A stretch of 64,000 nt of DNA from Pseudomonas paralcaligenes (GTDB taxonomy: Bacteria > Pseudomonadota > Gammaproteobacteria > Pseudomonadales > Pseudomonadaceae): contig NZ_BPFX01000007.1 of the NCBI RefSeq assembly GCF_019655855.1, positions 62,001 through 126,000 on the forward strand, read 5' to 3'. The notes below the pieces were generated by a model. The model did not search any database, had not been told where the DNA came from, and saw only the letters and a program-made list of their open reading frames with translations. The position numbers and the translations under genes are program-made. Below are positions 47,169-56,336 of this stretch, one piece after another. The first letter of the stretch is position 1. Each line of letters begins with the position of its first letter.

Positions 47169-47174
47169 CGAGCC

Positions 47175-47246
47175 CCCCTGGGTGTTCGTTCAAGCGCGCG
47201 AGCGCGGGCCATGTCCGCGATTCGCGAGCGGGAACACACCCAGGGG
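47175..47246. repeat. Large inverted repeat after clpV
   Basis: Arms CCCCTGGGTGTTC (47175-47187) and GAACACACCCAGGGG (47232-47246) differ by a 2-nt bulge and enclose a GC-rich inner sequence that can also pair (CGCGCGAGCGCG region). There is no U-run. It may end or stabilise the long T6SS transcript. Confidence 0.5.
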
Positions 47247-47325
47247 CCAGCAGCCAAGGCAACATTACGGCACTAGACTGCCACGATCCGACAACCACCA
47301 CCCGCCCCCCTTACACGAGCCCGCC

Positions 47326-49659
47326 ATGTCCGAACTGCTGCGTGAAGACGATGCCTTCTATGCCTTCCTCGATCATGTGATCGCCGTTGCCCGCGGCGAG
47401 GACATGCTCCCGAGCACCGACGAAGACGATGAGCCCGAACTGAGCGAAGCCGAACAAGCCCAGGCCGTGGCCCGCGCTCGCGAGCTGCTCGCCGCGCAGG
47501 CTCTGGCGCCCGACGACATGACTGCGCTGGACCGCCTGTTCCGCCTCTGGATGTGGCTGGACCGCCCCGACGCGGCACGCGCCGCCCTCGACGCCCATGA
47601 GGCGCGGGTGCTGGACGACCTCGCCCATGCCGAACGCCTGGAGGCCGCCGAGGCCTGCGCGCGCTGGCGCCTCAACGCCGCCACGCGCGAGGACGGCATG
47701 CCCGCCGCGCAACTGCAAGCACTGTTCGAGGCCGCCGCCGACGCCATCGGCGCCTGCCAGGCCCTGCCCGGGCACGACGACCGGAGCCTGCAGAGCTGGT
47801 ACAGCCTGATGGACGACGCCCTGAGCGCGCGCCAGCCCGACACCTACGAGCGCGTCACCCGCGAAGTCCACGCCATCTACCTGCGCCAGCCCCATCGTCG
47901 GCACTGGCGCTGCTTCGACGAAGCCACGCTGCAACTACGCCTGGCTCTGACCAGCGAGCTGCGCGGAGATAAGGAAGGCGCCGCCGCCCTGGCGCGCAAG
48001 GCCGCCCAGACGCTGGCCACACCCGGCCCCGATCAGGTCGTCGAGGAAGATGACTGGTGGCGCCTGGCGCACGATCTGGTGCGCCTGGCGCCCGACACCC
48101 TGGCGCAGGTATGCGAGGGTGCCCAGCTGGCACTGGGCCAGGACGCCAGCCCCGCGCTGCGGCGCAACCAGACCGTCAAGCTCGCGCGCCTGACCGCCAG
48201 AGTGCAATGGGCGCAGGGCGACTACGTCGCCGCATTGGCAAGCGCGCAACAGGGGCGCTTCATGCTGGTCCAGGACGAGGACGACAGCTTTGCCATCACG
48301 CGGCTGAACTGGCTGATGGAAGCCGGTCAGAAGGAACAGGCCGCCCAGTTGGCACTGGAGACCTGCTGGCATTCGCGCCAAATCTCAAGCCCCCGCGCCA
48401 TCGAACTGGCCCTGCAGCAGCTCCGCACCGAAACCAGCCACGCCGACCTTTGGACGCTGGCCCTGGCCGCCGCCGCAGTGCATGAGAAAGAACTGAGCGA
48501 AGACGATCTGCACGCGCTGGGCCACGCCACCGTGGCCGAAGCGCAGCATCACCTGTTGGATCGAGCACGCTCCCTGCTGCCCGGCCACCTCATGCCCGAC
48601 GTGCTGCAAGGCCTGCTGCTGGTCAATCAGGGCCGGCACGAACAGGCCCTGCCACTGCTGGAGCGCTTGCTGGAGCGACCCGACTTGGCCAACTACAGCC
48701 TGGTCAGCCAGCTCTGGTACACGCGCATGCGCGTGCTGGGCGCCGAGCAGGGCCTGCAGCAACGCTTCGTCGAGACCGGCGCGGGCGACTGGAGCTACGC
48801 CATGGGCGTGATCCTGTCCACGCCCAACGAGGTGATGGACAGCATCGAGCTGCCCGCTGAGCGGCGCAGCGGCTTTCCGCGCGATGCCCTCACCGCACTG
48901 TCCACGCGCTACTACGAACTCGCGCTGGCGCAGTTCGAGGCCTTCATCGCTACCGGCGAAGGCAATACGCGCGACGGTGACATCCACACCTACTCGATGA
49001 ACTGCAACAACCTGGCGATCCGCTACCGTGATGCATCGCGCGCCGAAGAGGCTCTGGCCCTGCACCAGAAAGGTCTGGCTTCCAGCCCCTTCGCCCAACA
49101 CATGCACGGCGTGGTGACCTGCCTGGACAACCTGGAGCGCTACCCCGAATACATCAACGCGGCCGAACAGTTCTGGCACTTCGCGCTGGAGCACAACTAC
49201 GCCTGCCATGACCCCAGCGACTATTTCGGCAGCGTGGCCTGGGCGTTGCAGCATCTCGATCGCGCGCACGAGATCGAAATCTGGCTGGATCGCCTGCGCC
49301 AGTGGCGCGGCATGCTGAATCAGAGCGACCTGCAAGCCCAGCAGCCAAGGCTGCTGGGCTCAGAGGCCGCCATGCTCGACTATCTGTACCGCAGCAAGCC
49401 CGAGGACACCCTCGCTCGCATGCTGGCCATCCACCCCGAACTCATGCGCATCGGTCGTGCCTGGGGCCTGCGCCGTCTGGGCGACGGGCTGCTCAAGGCA
49501 GGCCAGGCGCAAACAGCACTGGAAACCTATGAACGCGCCGTCGCGGTCTTCAATCCTGACTGGAACGGCAAAAACGAGCGCGACAACGCCCTGAAGGGCA
49601 TCGACAAGGCCAAGGCCGCCATCCGCAAGCAGAAGCCGTTCTGGCGTCGATGGTTCTGA
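47326..49659 (+). CDS. Large helical-repeat hypothetical protein
   Basis: 777-aa protein with no signal peptide or membrane helix. The N-terminus is acidic (PSTDEDDEPELSEAEQAQAV). The rest is a long series of helices with TPR-like character, for example GRHEQALPLLERLLERPDLA, EEALALHQKGLASSPFAQHM and the C-terminal GDGLLKAGQAQTALETYERA. No catalytic motif was seen. I chose ATG 47326; the frame is open upstream into the inverted repeat. The next gene starts 1 bp after its stop, so it heads a three-gene operon with a PcfJ-like and a DUF1266 protein. Function unknown. Confidence 0.75.
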   Translation: MSELLREDDAFYAFLDHVIAVARGEDMLPSTDEDDEPELSEAEQAQAVARARELLAAQALAPDDMTALDRLFRLWMWLDRPDAARAALDAHEARVLDDLAHAERLEAAEACARWRLNAATREDGMPAAQLQALFEAAADAIGACQALPGHDDRSLQSWYSLMDDALSARQPDTYERVTREVHAIYLRQPHRRHWRCFDEATLQLRLALTSELRGDKEGAAALARKAAQTLATPGPDQVVEEDDWWRLAHDLVRLAPDTLAQVCEGAQLALGQDASPALRRNQTVKLARLTARVQWAQGDYVAALASAQQGRFMLVQDEDDSFAITRLNWLMEAGQKEQAAQLALETCWHSRQISSPRAIELALQQLRTETSHADLWTLALAAAAVHEKELSEDDLHALGHATVAEAQHHLLDRARSLLPGHLMPDVLQGLLLVNQGRHEQALPLLERLLERPDLANYSLVSQLWYTRMRVLGAEQGLQQRFVETGAGDWSYAMGVILSTPNEVMDSIELPAERRSGFPRDALTALSTRYYELALAQFEAFIATGEGNTRDGDIHTYSMNCNNLAIRYRDASRAEEALALHQKGLASSPFAQHMHGVVTCLDNLERYPEYINAAEQFWHFALEHNYACHDPSDYFGSVAWALQHLDRAHEIEIWLDRLRQWRGMLNQSDLQAQQPRLLGSEAAMLDYLYRSKPEDTLARMLAIHPELMRIGRAWGLRRLGDGLLKAGQAQTALETYERAVAVFNPDWNGKNERDNALKGIDKAKAAIRKQKPFWRRWF

Positions 49660-49660
49660 C

Positions 49661-50833
49661 ATGATCCCAGCCCTGCCCAACGACCACGGTAGCGCCGCGC
49701 AGGCCTACGGCGCGCGCGACGTCGCCAACGCCACCCAGATCAAGGCCGCGATCGCCGCACGCAGCACCGCACGCGGCGACAGCGCCGAGATCGGCGCGTG
49801 GATGAGCAGCCATTTCTTCCGCTTCGTCATCGGCAATCTGAGCGCCGAGCCACCGGCCATGGTGGTGCTGGACAGCCTGGAAGTGGCCCGGCAGAAACTG
49901 GGCAACACCCTCCCCGCCTGGATCGACCAGCGCCTGAACGGACACCGCAAGAGCGACGCGCCCCACGCCACCCTCTGGTGGATCGATCCGGAGTCGCCCA
50001 CCGTACGCGACGTGGAGCAGCGCCTGCTGGAGTTCCTCTCCACCCGCGCGGGCACGGCACTGGCCGGCAAGCTCCAGCGGGTCAATGCGCTGCAGGCGCT
50101 GGCGCAGTGGGAGCAGGAACACCGGATGTTCGAGGCGCGCCAGCTGGCCGGCTGGCGCGAGCACCGGCCCGACGCCGTGCGCACGCTCTGGCTCGCGCCC
50201 AACGACGCCGGCGAGTTCGTTGAATTCCTGCCCGACTCGCCCCATCTGCGCGAGGAGCTGGCCTTCGAGAGCCAGTGCATGCGCCATTGCGTGGGCCAGT
50301 TCGGCAACCGCCGCAAGCTGGTCGGCGGCTATGGCGAACACTACGCCGCCTCGTGCGAACAAGGACGCATGCGCCTGTTCAGCTACCGCACCGGCCAATC
50401 CCAGCCGCGTATCACCATCAGCGCCCTGGTGCGGCCCGATGGCCTGCTCGAGATCGAGCAGATCAAGGGCAAGCAGAACCGCCCGCCCGTGGATAAGTAT
50501 CACCTCGACGTGCTGGCCTTCCTGCAATCGCTGCCTACCACGGAGAGCACGCCGCCCGACGCGCTGGCCATCGACCTGGTGCGCCTGCCCGGCGGCTGGA
50601 CGCGCGTGGCCGAGATTACCGAGGAAGCCGACCAACTGGCCCTGTTCACGCGCCACCCGGACAAGCTGGCGCGGGTCGCCGCGCCCAGCGCGCTGGTGCA
50701 ATGGCTGAGCCTGGCACGCACGCCCCACCAGGTGCATGCGCCCGCCGACAGCGCCCTGGCCGCTGCCCAGGCGCTGGCCGGCATCGCACCCGCCGCTCGG
50801 CCCTCGCAAGAAGACCAGGGGGCCGCGGCATGA
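49661..50833 (+). CDS. PcfJ-like protein
   Basis: 390-aa soluble protein. The central motif ESQCMRHCVGQFG (residues about 201-213) followed by YAASCEQGRMRLFSYR and QIKGKQNRPP matches the PcfJ-like pattern (HCVG...G...R....QIKG..N). PcfJ domains occur in mobile-element and phage contexts and have no assigned activity. The conserved His and Cys residues could be functional. It has a 1-bp gap from the gene before and an ATGA overlap with the DUF1266 gene after. It has no obvious link to secretion apart from its neighbourhood. Confidence 0.7.
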   Translation: MIPALPNDHGSAAQAYGARDVANATQIKAAIAARSTARGDSAEIGAWMSSHFFRFVIGNLSAEPPAMVVLDSLEVARQKLGNTLPAWIDQRLNGHRKSDAPHATLWWIDPESPTVRDVEQRLLEFLSTRAGTALAGKLQRVNALQALAQWEQEHRMFEARQLAGWREHRPDAVRTLWLAPNDAGEFVEFLPDSPHLREELAFESQCMRHCVGQFGNRRKLVGGYGEHYAASCEQGRMRLFSYRTGQSQPRITISALVRPDGLLEIEQIKGKQNRPPVDKYHLDVLAFLQSLPTTESTPPDALAIDLVRLPGGWTRVAEITEEADQLALFTRHPDKLARVAAPSALVQWLSLARTPHQVHAPADSALAAAQALAGIAPAARPSQEDQGAAA

Positions 50834-51522
50834 ACATCATCCTGGGCGCGGTGTTCTTCTGGCTGTCCTACTGGCTGCTGAGCCGATTCTTCAGATGGCT
50901 GCTGTCGCCCTGGCGCCGTCGCCAGGCGGCGCGGCGCAAGGCCGGTCGCGTGCGCGACTACCGCCTCTCGCCCGAACAGAACCATGCGCTCGCCCTCGCC
51001 CACCCCATGGCCTTCCACACCCTGGACGGCGGTTTTGCCGACCGTCCCATGGTGAAGCTCGGGGACGATCTGGCGCAGAAGCTGCGCCCGCTCACGCTGC
51101 ATCACTTCGGCCTGCGCACCGATCTGGCGGAGTCGGATATCCACCAGCAACTGCCGCACCTGGTGAAGACCCGCTGGTTCAGCCTCGATCTGGATCAACT
51201 CGCCCCCGCCGACCAGCCACGCGACGCCATGGCCTTCGCCTGCGCGCGTATCGCATTCTTCGTGCGCAGCGCCGCCCTGCTGGGCTGGCTGCCGCCCGAG
51301 CTGCAATGGCAGGTGCTGCACCTCAACGCCGCGCGTGCCAGCGCCTGCTTCGGCAGCTGGGCCGACTTCGCCCAGGCCTACGCGCGTGGCCGCCAGCAAT
51401 GGGTCAACGCCGGCCGCGGCGACAGCCTGGGCCAGCGCATCCAGGAGGCCGAGCAGGCCAGATGGCTCAGGTCCCGCTGGCACCCCTGGGGCAAATGGCG
51501 CTGGATCGGCCAGCAGCGCTGA
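50830..51522 (+). CDS. DUF1266 domain protein with N-terminal membrane helix
   Basis: 230-aa protein anchored by a helix at residues 2-27 (AVFFWLSYWLLSRFF), followed by a strongly basic segment (RRRQAARRKAGRVRD) that should stay in the cytoplasm. The C-terminal 130 residues show the DUF1266 pattern: AFACARIAFFVRSAALLGWL, then SACFGSWADFAQAYARGRQQW. DUF1266 is of unknown function and appears in contact-dependent and secretion loci. It is coupled by ATGA to the PcfJ-like gene and is the last of the operon. Confidence 0.75.
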   Translation: MNIILGAVFFWLSYWLLSRFFRWLLSPWRRRQAARRKAGRVRDYRLSPEQNHALALAHPMAFHTLDGGFADRPMVKLGDDLAQKLRPLTLHHFGLRTDLAESDIHQQLPHLVKTRWFSLDLDQLAPADQPRDAMAFACARIAFFVRSAALLGWLPPELQWQVLHLNAARASACFGSWADFAQAYARGRQQWVNAGRGDSLGQRIQEAEQARWLRSRWHPWGKWRWIGQQR

Positions 51523-51730
51523 TCCGCTACACGACCGGTTCGTCCCGAGCGAATTGCTTCTCGATTCGTCTGTCTTGATCCAGAGCAACCCCCCCGCCCG
51601 GCCATCGCCTAGGATGGCCGGCATGAAAACGACCGGGAGCCAAGCGACGTCGCCACAGAGCGATCACCCGGCGTACAACGAATCGCCATGCCAGGCGTGC
51701 GAACCCCGAGCCCATTCACAGGAGGTTTGC

Positions 51731-52051
51731 ATGAGCACCACATCGTCCGCCATCTGCGCCGCCGCCGACGCCCTGCAGGGGCTGGTCGGCTTCAACGCCA
51801 AGAGCGGCGCCCACATCGTCCGCTTCAGCGAGGACTCGTTCGGCCTCGACGTGCCTGAGAACACCATCCAGCCCTGCGCCGAATTCGTCTGGCAGCCGCT
51901 CAAGGGCGAGCTGATGACCCTCAGCCGCGAACGCCTGGGGCTGCTGCTGGAGCAGCGCATCGACGACCGCCTCAACATCTCCGAGCCCTTGCGCGTCTAC
52001 CTTCGCCGCAGCGACCTGCCGGAGATCATCGCCGAACGTCGCAAGGCCTGA
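51731..52051 (+). CDS. DUF2025-like small protein
   Basis: 106-aa soluble acidic protein. The sequence ICAAADALQGLVGFNAKSG, then FSEDSFGLDVPE, EFVWQPL and LLLEQRIDDRLNI recalls the Pseudomonas family DUF2025 (P. aeruginosa PA1123), whose structure is known but whose role is not. ATG 51731 has GGAGG 5 nt upstream, a strong ribosome site. It is monocistronic, separated by about 208 bp from the gene before. Confidence 0.75.
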   Translation: MSTTSSAICAAADALQGLVGFNAKSGAHIVRFSEDSFGLDVPENTIQPCAEFVWQPLKGELMTLSRERLGLLLEQRIDDRLNISEPLRVYLRRSDLPEIIAERRKA

Positions 52052-52116
52052 GGTCGGCTAATGGCCGCGGGGCTGGCATAATCGGCGACGCTCGCGATTC
52101 GAAAGGATTTCAATCG

Positions 52117-52968
52117 ATGCCATTGTGGCGCCTGCCCTGGCTGCTACCCCTGCTGCTCATCGCCTGTGCCTGCCCGGCGGCGGACGAGGTGGTGCGCTAT
52201 CCGCGCGCCATGGCCGGCGGCGACTTCCGCCCGGCCTATCCGCTGGCGCAACTGCAGCTGGCGCTGGACAAGGCCGGCAGCCCCCTGCGCATCGTCCCCT
52301 CCGACTACGCCATGGAGCAGGACCGCGCGCTGCTCAACCTGGAGCAGGACAAGGTGGTCGACGTGGTCTGGACCATGACCAGCCGCGAGCGCGAACGGCG
52401 CCTGCTGCCCGTGCGCATTCCCCTCGACCGCGGCCTGTACGGCTGGCGCATCGCCCTGGTGCGCGACGACAGCAGGCAGATGCTGGCGGACGTACACGAC
52501 CTGGCCGGGCTGAGCCACTGGCGCGCCGGCCAGGGCCACGACTGGCCGGACACCGGCATCCTGCGCAGCCACGGCCTGAAGGTGGAGACCAGTTCCAGCT
52601 ACGCGAGCCTGTTCCGCATGCTCCGCGCCGGCCGCTTCGACTACTTCCCGCGCGCCGTGCTGGAAGCGCGCGGCGAACTGCAGCACACCACCGCGCAAGG
52701 GCTGGTGCTGGACGAGCACCTGGCGCTGCGCTACCCCGCGGCAATGTATTTCTTCTTCTCGCCGCACAATCCGCAACTGGCGGAAACCGTGCGCCAGGGC
52801 CTGGAGGCCGCCCTGGCCGACGGCTCCTTCGAGCAGCTCTTCCAGCAATACCACAGCGCCGACCTGCGGGACGCGGGGATGGAGCGGCGCCGGGTCATCG
52901 AGCTGAACAATCCGCTCCTGCCGGCGGAAACGCCGCTGCAGCGCAGCGAACTGTGGTACCGCCCCTGA
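52117..52968 (+). CDS. Periplasmic substrate-binding protein (SBP_bac_3-like)
   Basis: 283-aa exported protein with a signal peptide at about residues 1-22 (LLPLLLIACACPAADE). The mature part has the two-lobed binding-protein look: YAMEQDRALLNLEQDKVVDV (part), DRGLYGWRIALVRDD, then SSSYASLFRMLRAGRFDYFP and VRQGLEAALADGSFEQLF near the end. It has no adjacent permease or ATPase, so it may be a sensor or an orphan ligand-binding protein. Convergent with the phospholipase-like gene, with stops adjacent. The ligand is unknown. Confidence 0.8.
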   Translation: MPLWRLPWLLPLLLIACACPAADEVVRYPRAMAGGDFRPAYPLAQLQLALDKAGSPLRIVPSDYAMEQDRALLNLEQDKVVDVVWTMTSRERERRLLPVRIPLDRGLYGWRIALVRDDSRQMLADVHDLAGLSHWRAGQGHDWPDTGILRSHGLKVETSSSYASLFRMLRAGRFDYFPRAVLEARGELQHTTAQGLVLDEHLALRYPAAMYFFFSPHNPQLAETVRQGLEAALADGSFEQLFQQYHSADLRDAGMERRRVIELNNPLLPAETPLQRSELWYRP

Positions 52969-54279
52969 TCAATCGCCGGGCAGATTGCCTCTCAGCGCGT
53001 TGCGACTGTGGGCGCCGAAGTGACGGAACAGCTCGACCAGCATCCGCTCCAGCTCGGGGTCGGCGTCTACCGGCTGCAGCACGTTGCCCTCGCTGAAACC
53101 CTTCGCCACCGTGCCTCGCTGCGCCGCGACCCTGGCCATCCACTCGCCGATCAGCGCATCCAGTTCGTCGGCGCGGGCGTTGGACTCGGCCGCCACCACC
53201 CCGGCCGCGTAGTCCTCGTCGAAAGCCGGGTAATCCCCGTCCGCGTCGCGCTCGCCGTAGGCCAGCAGTAGCGGGTGGCGGGCCTCGCCCTCGTTCAGCA
53301 ACGCCTGCATGCGGTCGAACTGGTACTGCTCGATGGCCATGTGGCGGTCGGCGACGCGCTGGATGGCGGCCTCGCGGTCCTCCGGGAAGCCGACCTGCTC
53401 CTTGGCCGCGATCAGCACCATGCCGGCGGTGCTCACCCCGGGCAGCACACTAGCGTGGTAGGGCTGGGTCAGGTCCTGCAGGTAGTGCATGGCCCAGCCG
53501 AGGAAACGGTAGCCCCAGTAGGGATGGCCGCTGGCGAAGGCCAGGCGGGCCAGCCCGCTGTACTGGTAGACCCGCCAGTGGGGCAGCGTCTGCGCCAGGT
53601 AGGGCGCGGCGGCGAAGATCAGGGCGGACTCGTGGTAGTAGCCGATATGGAAGGGAGCCTGGGAGGAATACTCGAAACGGGCGTCGCCGAATGGCTGCGG
53701 GCCGAAGTTGTAGCGCTGGCCGGCCTGCCCCGGATTGTCGCTGAACAGGTTGATGTCGTGGCCGTAGTCCGGCTCGTCCGCCGCGCTGGCCAGTACCTGC
53801 AACGCCGCGACCCGCTCGCCCGGCTGCAGCGCCAGGTAGCGCCAGTGGGTCCAGGGGCCGACCTTGTGGAACACCAGCACCTCCTCGCCCCGCAGCAGCG
53901 GCCGGCCACCGGACGCCTGCCCCGGCAGCTGCTGGATGAAGCTGGCCAGCCGGATTTCCGGGTTGATGCGCAGGGCGGCGAGGAACGCGGCGCGACGGTC
54001 GCCTGCCGCGTCCGCCTGCCAGCGCAGCTCGTCCGGGCGCGGCGGATAGTAGGAGAAATGCTCGCGGGCATGGCGCTCCTGCTCATCCAGCAGGCGCTCG
54101 ATGGCCGCGGCCTGGTCGTCGAGGAAGCTCTCCAGCGGTTCCACCGTCACCTCCTGACGCAGCTCCGGCACCTCGCGCAGAGCCAGCAGGCTGCCCAGCG
54201 AGTGGTTGGACCAGGCCAGGGCGTGGGTGGAAAGGCCGGCCAGCAGGCCGGCACCAAACAACAGGGCAAGGGACTTCAC
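52969..54279 (-). CDS. Zinc-dependent phospholipase C/P1 nuclease-fold protein
   Basis: 436-aa exported protein. The signal peptide ends after HALA, leaving mature WSNHSLG; the N-terminal Trp and the nearby His are the expected first zinc ligands in this fold. Further possible ligands lie in YGHDINLFSD, YHESALIFAAAPYL and GWAMHYLQDLTQPYHAS, the last being the typical H-x3-D-x-x-P-x-H-type motif. Activity on phospholipid or nucleic acid cannot be separated by sequence. I chose the GTG at 54279 with GGAG 5 nt upstream; the in-frame ATG-like start further upstream gives a poor leader. Confidence 0.75.
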   Translation of the reverse strand: MKSLALLFGAGLLAGLSTHALAWSNHSLGSLLALREVPELRQEVTVEPLESFLDDQAAAIERLLDEQERHAREHFSYYPPRPDELRWQADAAGDRRAAFLAALRINPEIRLASFIQQLPGQASGGRPLLRGEEVLVFHKVGPWTHWRYLALQPGERVAALQVLASAADEPDYGHDINLFSDNPGQAGQRYNFGPQPFGDARFEYSSQAPFHIGYYHESALIFAAAPYLAQTLPHWRVYQYSGLARLAFASGHPYWGYRFLGWAMHYLQDLTQPYHASVLPGVSTAGMVLIAAKEQVGFPEDREAAIQRVADRHMAIEQYQFDRMQALLNEGEARHPLLLAYGERDADGDYPAFDEDYAAGVVAAESNARADELDALIGEWMARVAAQRGTVAKGFSEGNVLQPVDADPELERMLVELFRHFGAHSRNALRGNLPGD

Positions 54280-54375
54280 AGGCACTCCGGGTCTCAGCGA
54301 CAGTCGGCCAAGGCTACCGCCGGCGCGCCGGCGAAGCACTGTCAGGGCGCGACAGCCGCACTCACCGATCGGGCT

Positions 54376-55101
54376 TCAGTAGTCGGCGTAGCGCTGCTCG
54401 ATCTGCAGGTACTGGCCGCTGGCACGGATCAGCGCCAGGCCGCGGTCGAAACGCTCGGCCTGCTCCTTCAGACGAAAACCGACGCTGTAGGCCGTCGGCG
54501 GGAACAGCAGGTACTGGGTCACCGGCTGGGTCGTGTCGACCTGATCGGCGACCTCGCGGTTGAAGTAGCGCAGGATGCGCGGATCGCCCACCGCGACCTC
54601 GACACGCCCGCTGTACAGCAGGCGGTTGCGGTTGATCTGCAGGGCCTCCTCCCGGTAGCGGGGATTGGCCTCGGCCATGGCCTGGAACTCCGGCCCCAGC
54701 AGGTGACGGGCGCGCTGGAAGGCGCTGATCGAATAGTGGCCAAGGTCGGCGATGCCGGTGATCCGGTAGCCCCTCGACGACAGCGCCAGGGCGACGTTCT
54801 GGCAGTGGATATACGGCTGCGAGTAGTACGCCCGGACCCCGCTGAAGGCGTTGGTGGTGGCGATGCCATCCAGCTCGCCGCGCACGATGGCCAGGTGCAG
54901 CCGCTCCATGGGCGCGTAGCGCGCATCCAGCTCGTAGCCGGCGGCGCTCACGGCGGCGGCCACGATGTCGTATTCCAGGCCGCGGCTCTCGTTCTCGAAC
55001 ACGTAGGGCGGCTTGTGCGTGCCGAAGCCGATGCGCAGGGACTCCGCCATCACGGCCGGCGCCAGCAGCATCCACAACCACGGCCAGGCGCGTGAAGGCA
55101 T
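54376..55101 (-). CDS. Periplasmic substrate-binding protein (transporter-like)
   Basis: 241-aa exported protein with a signal peptide at residues 1-19 (WLWMLLAPAVMA). The mature part begins SLRIGFGTHKPPYVFENES, the classic SBP_bac_3 opening, then GLEYDIVAAAVSAAGYELDA and GELDGIATTNAFSG. A C-terminal EQAERFDRGLALIRASGQY segment follows. There are no transport genes beside it. It is a second binding protein within 3 kb but not a close relative of the one at 52117. ATG 55101 has AAGGGG upstream. The ligand, perhaps an amino acid-like compound, is unknown. Confidence 0.82.
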   Translation of the reverse strand: MPSRAWPWLWMLLAPAVMAESLRIGFGTHKPPYVFENESRGLEYDIVAAAVSAAGYELDARYAPMERLHLAIVRGELDGIATTNAFSGVRAYYSQPYIHCQNVALALSSRGYRITGIADLGHYSISAFQRARHLLGPEFQAMAEANPRYREEALQINRNRLLYSGRVEVAVGDPRILRYFNREVADQVDTTQPVTQYLLFPPTAYSVGFRLKEQAERFDRGLALIRASGQYLQIEQRYADY

Positions 55102-55239
55102 GGGGTTCCCCTTGGTCAATCGGCCAAGCATAGGGCCTGGCGAGGGGGCCGCGCCATCACCCGCGCGTATGCCGGGCGATTCATCCCACGGCGGCGTCTT
55201 GGGTCTAGACTCAGCGCTCTCAGACGATGGAGAACCGCC

Positions 55240-56217
55240 ATGCTCAAAGCCGAATACCAACACCGCGGCAAGGTTCCGCAGGACGTGATCGAAGCGGTCC
55301 CGCTGGAGCTGCCGCCGCTGGCCGACGGCCAGGCACTGATCAAGGTGCTGGCCGCGCCGATCAACCCGTCCGACGTGCTCACCCTGACCGGCGAGTACGG
55401 CATCCTGCCACCGCTGCCGGCCATCGGCGGCAACGAGGGCGTCGGCCGCGTCGAGCAGCTGGGCGAAGGCGTGAGCAACGTCAAGGTCGGCCAGACCGTG
55501 CTGCTGCCGGTCGGCAGCGGCACTTGGGTGACCCACCTGCAGGCCCCCGCCGCCAAACTGATCCCGCTGCCGGACGCCGACCCGCAGCAGCTGGCGATGA
55601 TGACCATCAACCCGCCGACCGCCTCGCTGCTGCTGAGCCAGTTCGTCGACCTGCAGCCGGGCGACTGGGTGATCCAGAACGCCGCCAACTCCGGTGTCGG
55701 CGGCTACCTGATCCAGCTGGCCAAGCTGCGCGGCTTCAAGACCATCAACGTGGTGCGCCGCGAGGCGGCCGTGGCCGGCCTCAAGGCCGAGGGCGGAGAC
55801 GTGGTGCTGGTGGACGGCCCCGACCTGCACAAGCGCGTGCGTGAGGCCACCGGTGGCGCCAAGGTGATGCTCGGCATCGACGCCGTCGGCGGCGCCGCCA
55901 CCGACCACGTGGCGTCCTGCCTGAGCGAGGGCGGCACCCTGGTGAACTACGGTCTGATGAGCGGCGAGCCGTGCCAGGTATCGGCCTCCTCCTTCGTGTT
56001 CCGCGACGTCACCCTGCGCGGCTTCTGGCTGGCCAAATGGTTCCAGAAGGCCACTCCGGCCGAGCAGATGAAGGTGTTCGGCGAGCTGACCCAGCTGATC
56101 GCCAGCGGCAAGCTCAAGGCACGCATCGCCGCCACCTACAAGGTCGACCAGATCAAGGAAGCAGTGGCCGCAGCCGCCAGCGGCGAACGCGACGGCAAGA
56201 TTCTGATCGTGCCCTGA
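55240..56217 (+). CDS. Medium-chain dehydrogenase/reductase (enoyl-thioester reductase-like)
   Basis: 325-aa cytoplasmic NADPH-dependent reductase of the zinc-free MDR group. N-terminal GroES-like domain has AAPINPSDVLTLTGEYG and AIGGNEGVGRVEQLGEGV. The nucleotide-binding domain has NAANSGVGGYLIQLAK (residues about 147-162) in place of the usual GxGxxG, and MLGIDAVGGAATDHVASCL. No catalytic or structural zinc Cys cluster is seen. The pattern fits trans-2-enoyl-CoA/ACP reductase (MECR-like) or quinone reductase. It is monocistronic. Confidence 0.85.
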   Translation: MLKAEYQHRGKVPQDVIEAVPLELPPLADGQALIKVLAAPINPSDVLTLTGEYGILPPLPAIGGNEGVGRVEQLGEGVSNVKVGQTVLLPVGSGTWVTHLQAPAAKLIPLPDADPQQLAMMTINPPTASLLLSQFVDLQPGDWVIQNAANSGVGGYLIQLAKLRGFKTINVVRREAAVAGLKAEGGDVVLVDGPDLHKRVREATGGAKVMLGIDAVGGAATDHVASCLSEGGTLVNYGLMSGEPCQVSASSFVFRDVTLRGFWLAKWFQKATPAEQMKVFGELTQLIASGKLKARIAATYKVDQIKEAVAAAASGERDGKILIVP

Positions 56218-56232
56218 GTCTCGATCTACACA

Positions 56233-56250
56233 GGGTGCGCCATGCGCACC
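56233..56250. repeat. GGGTGCGCCATGCGCACC palindromic repeat, copy 2
   Basis: Identical 18-mer to 6019-6036. A weaker relative (GGTGCGCGATGCG) lies near 56956-56968, between the two secreted paralogues. Confidence 0.6.
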
Positions 56251-56336
56251 CGATGGAGCACAGAGGGTTGGTGGTGGCATGGCCTGGACGGCCCCGCGCA
56301 CCCTACTGGCGCCGCTGCCAACTCCGTTACTTGGAG

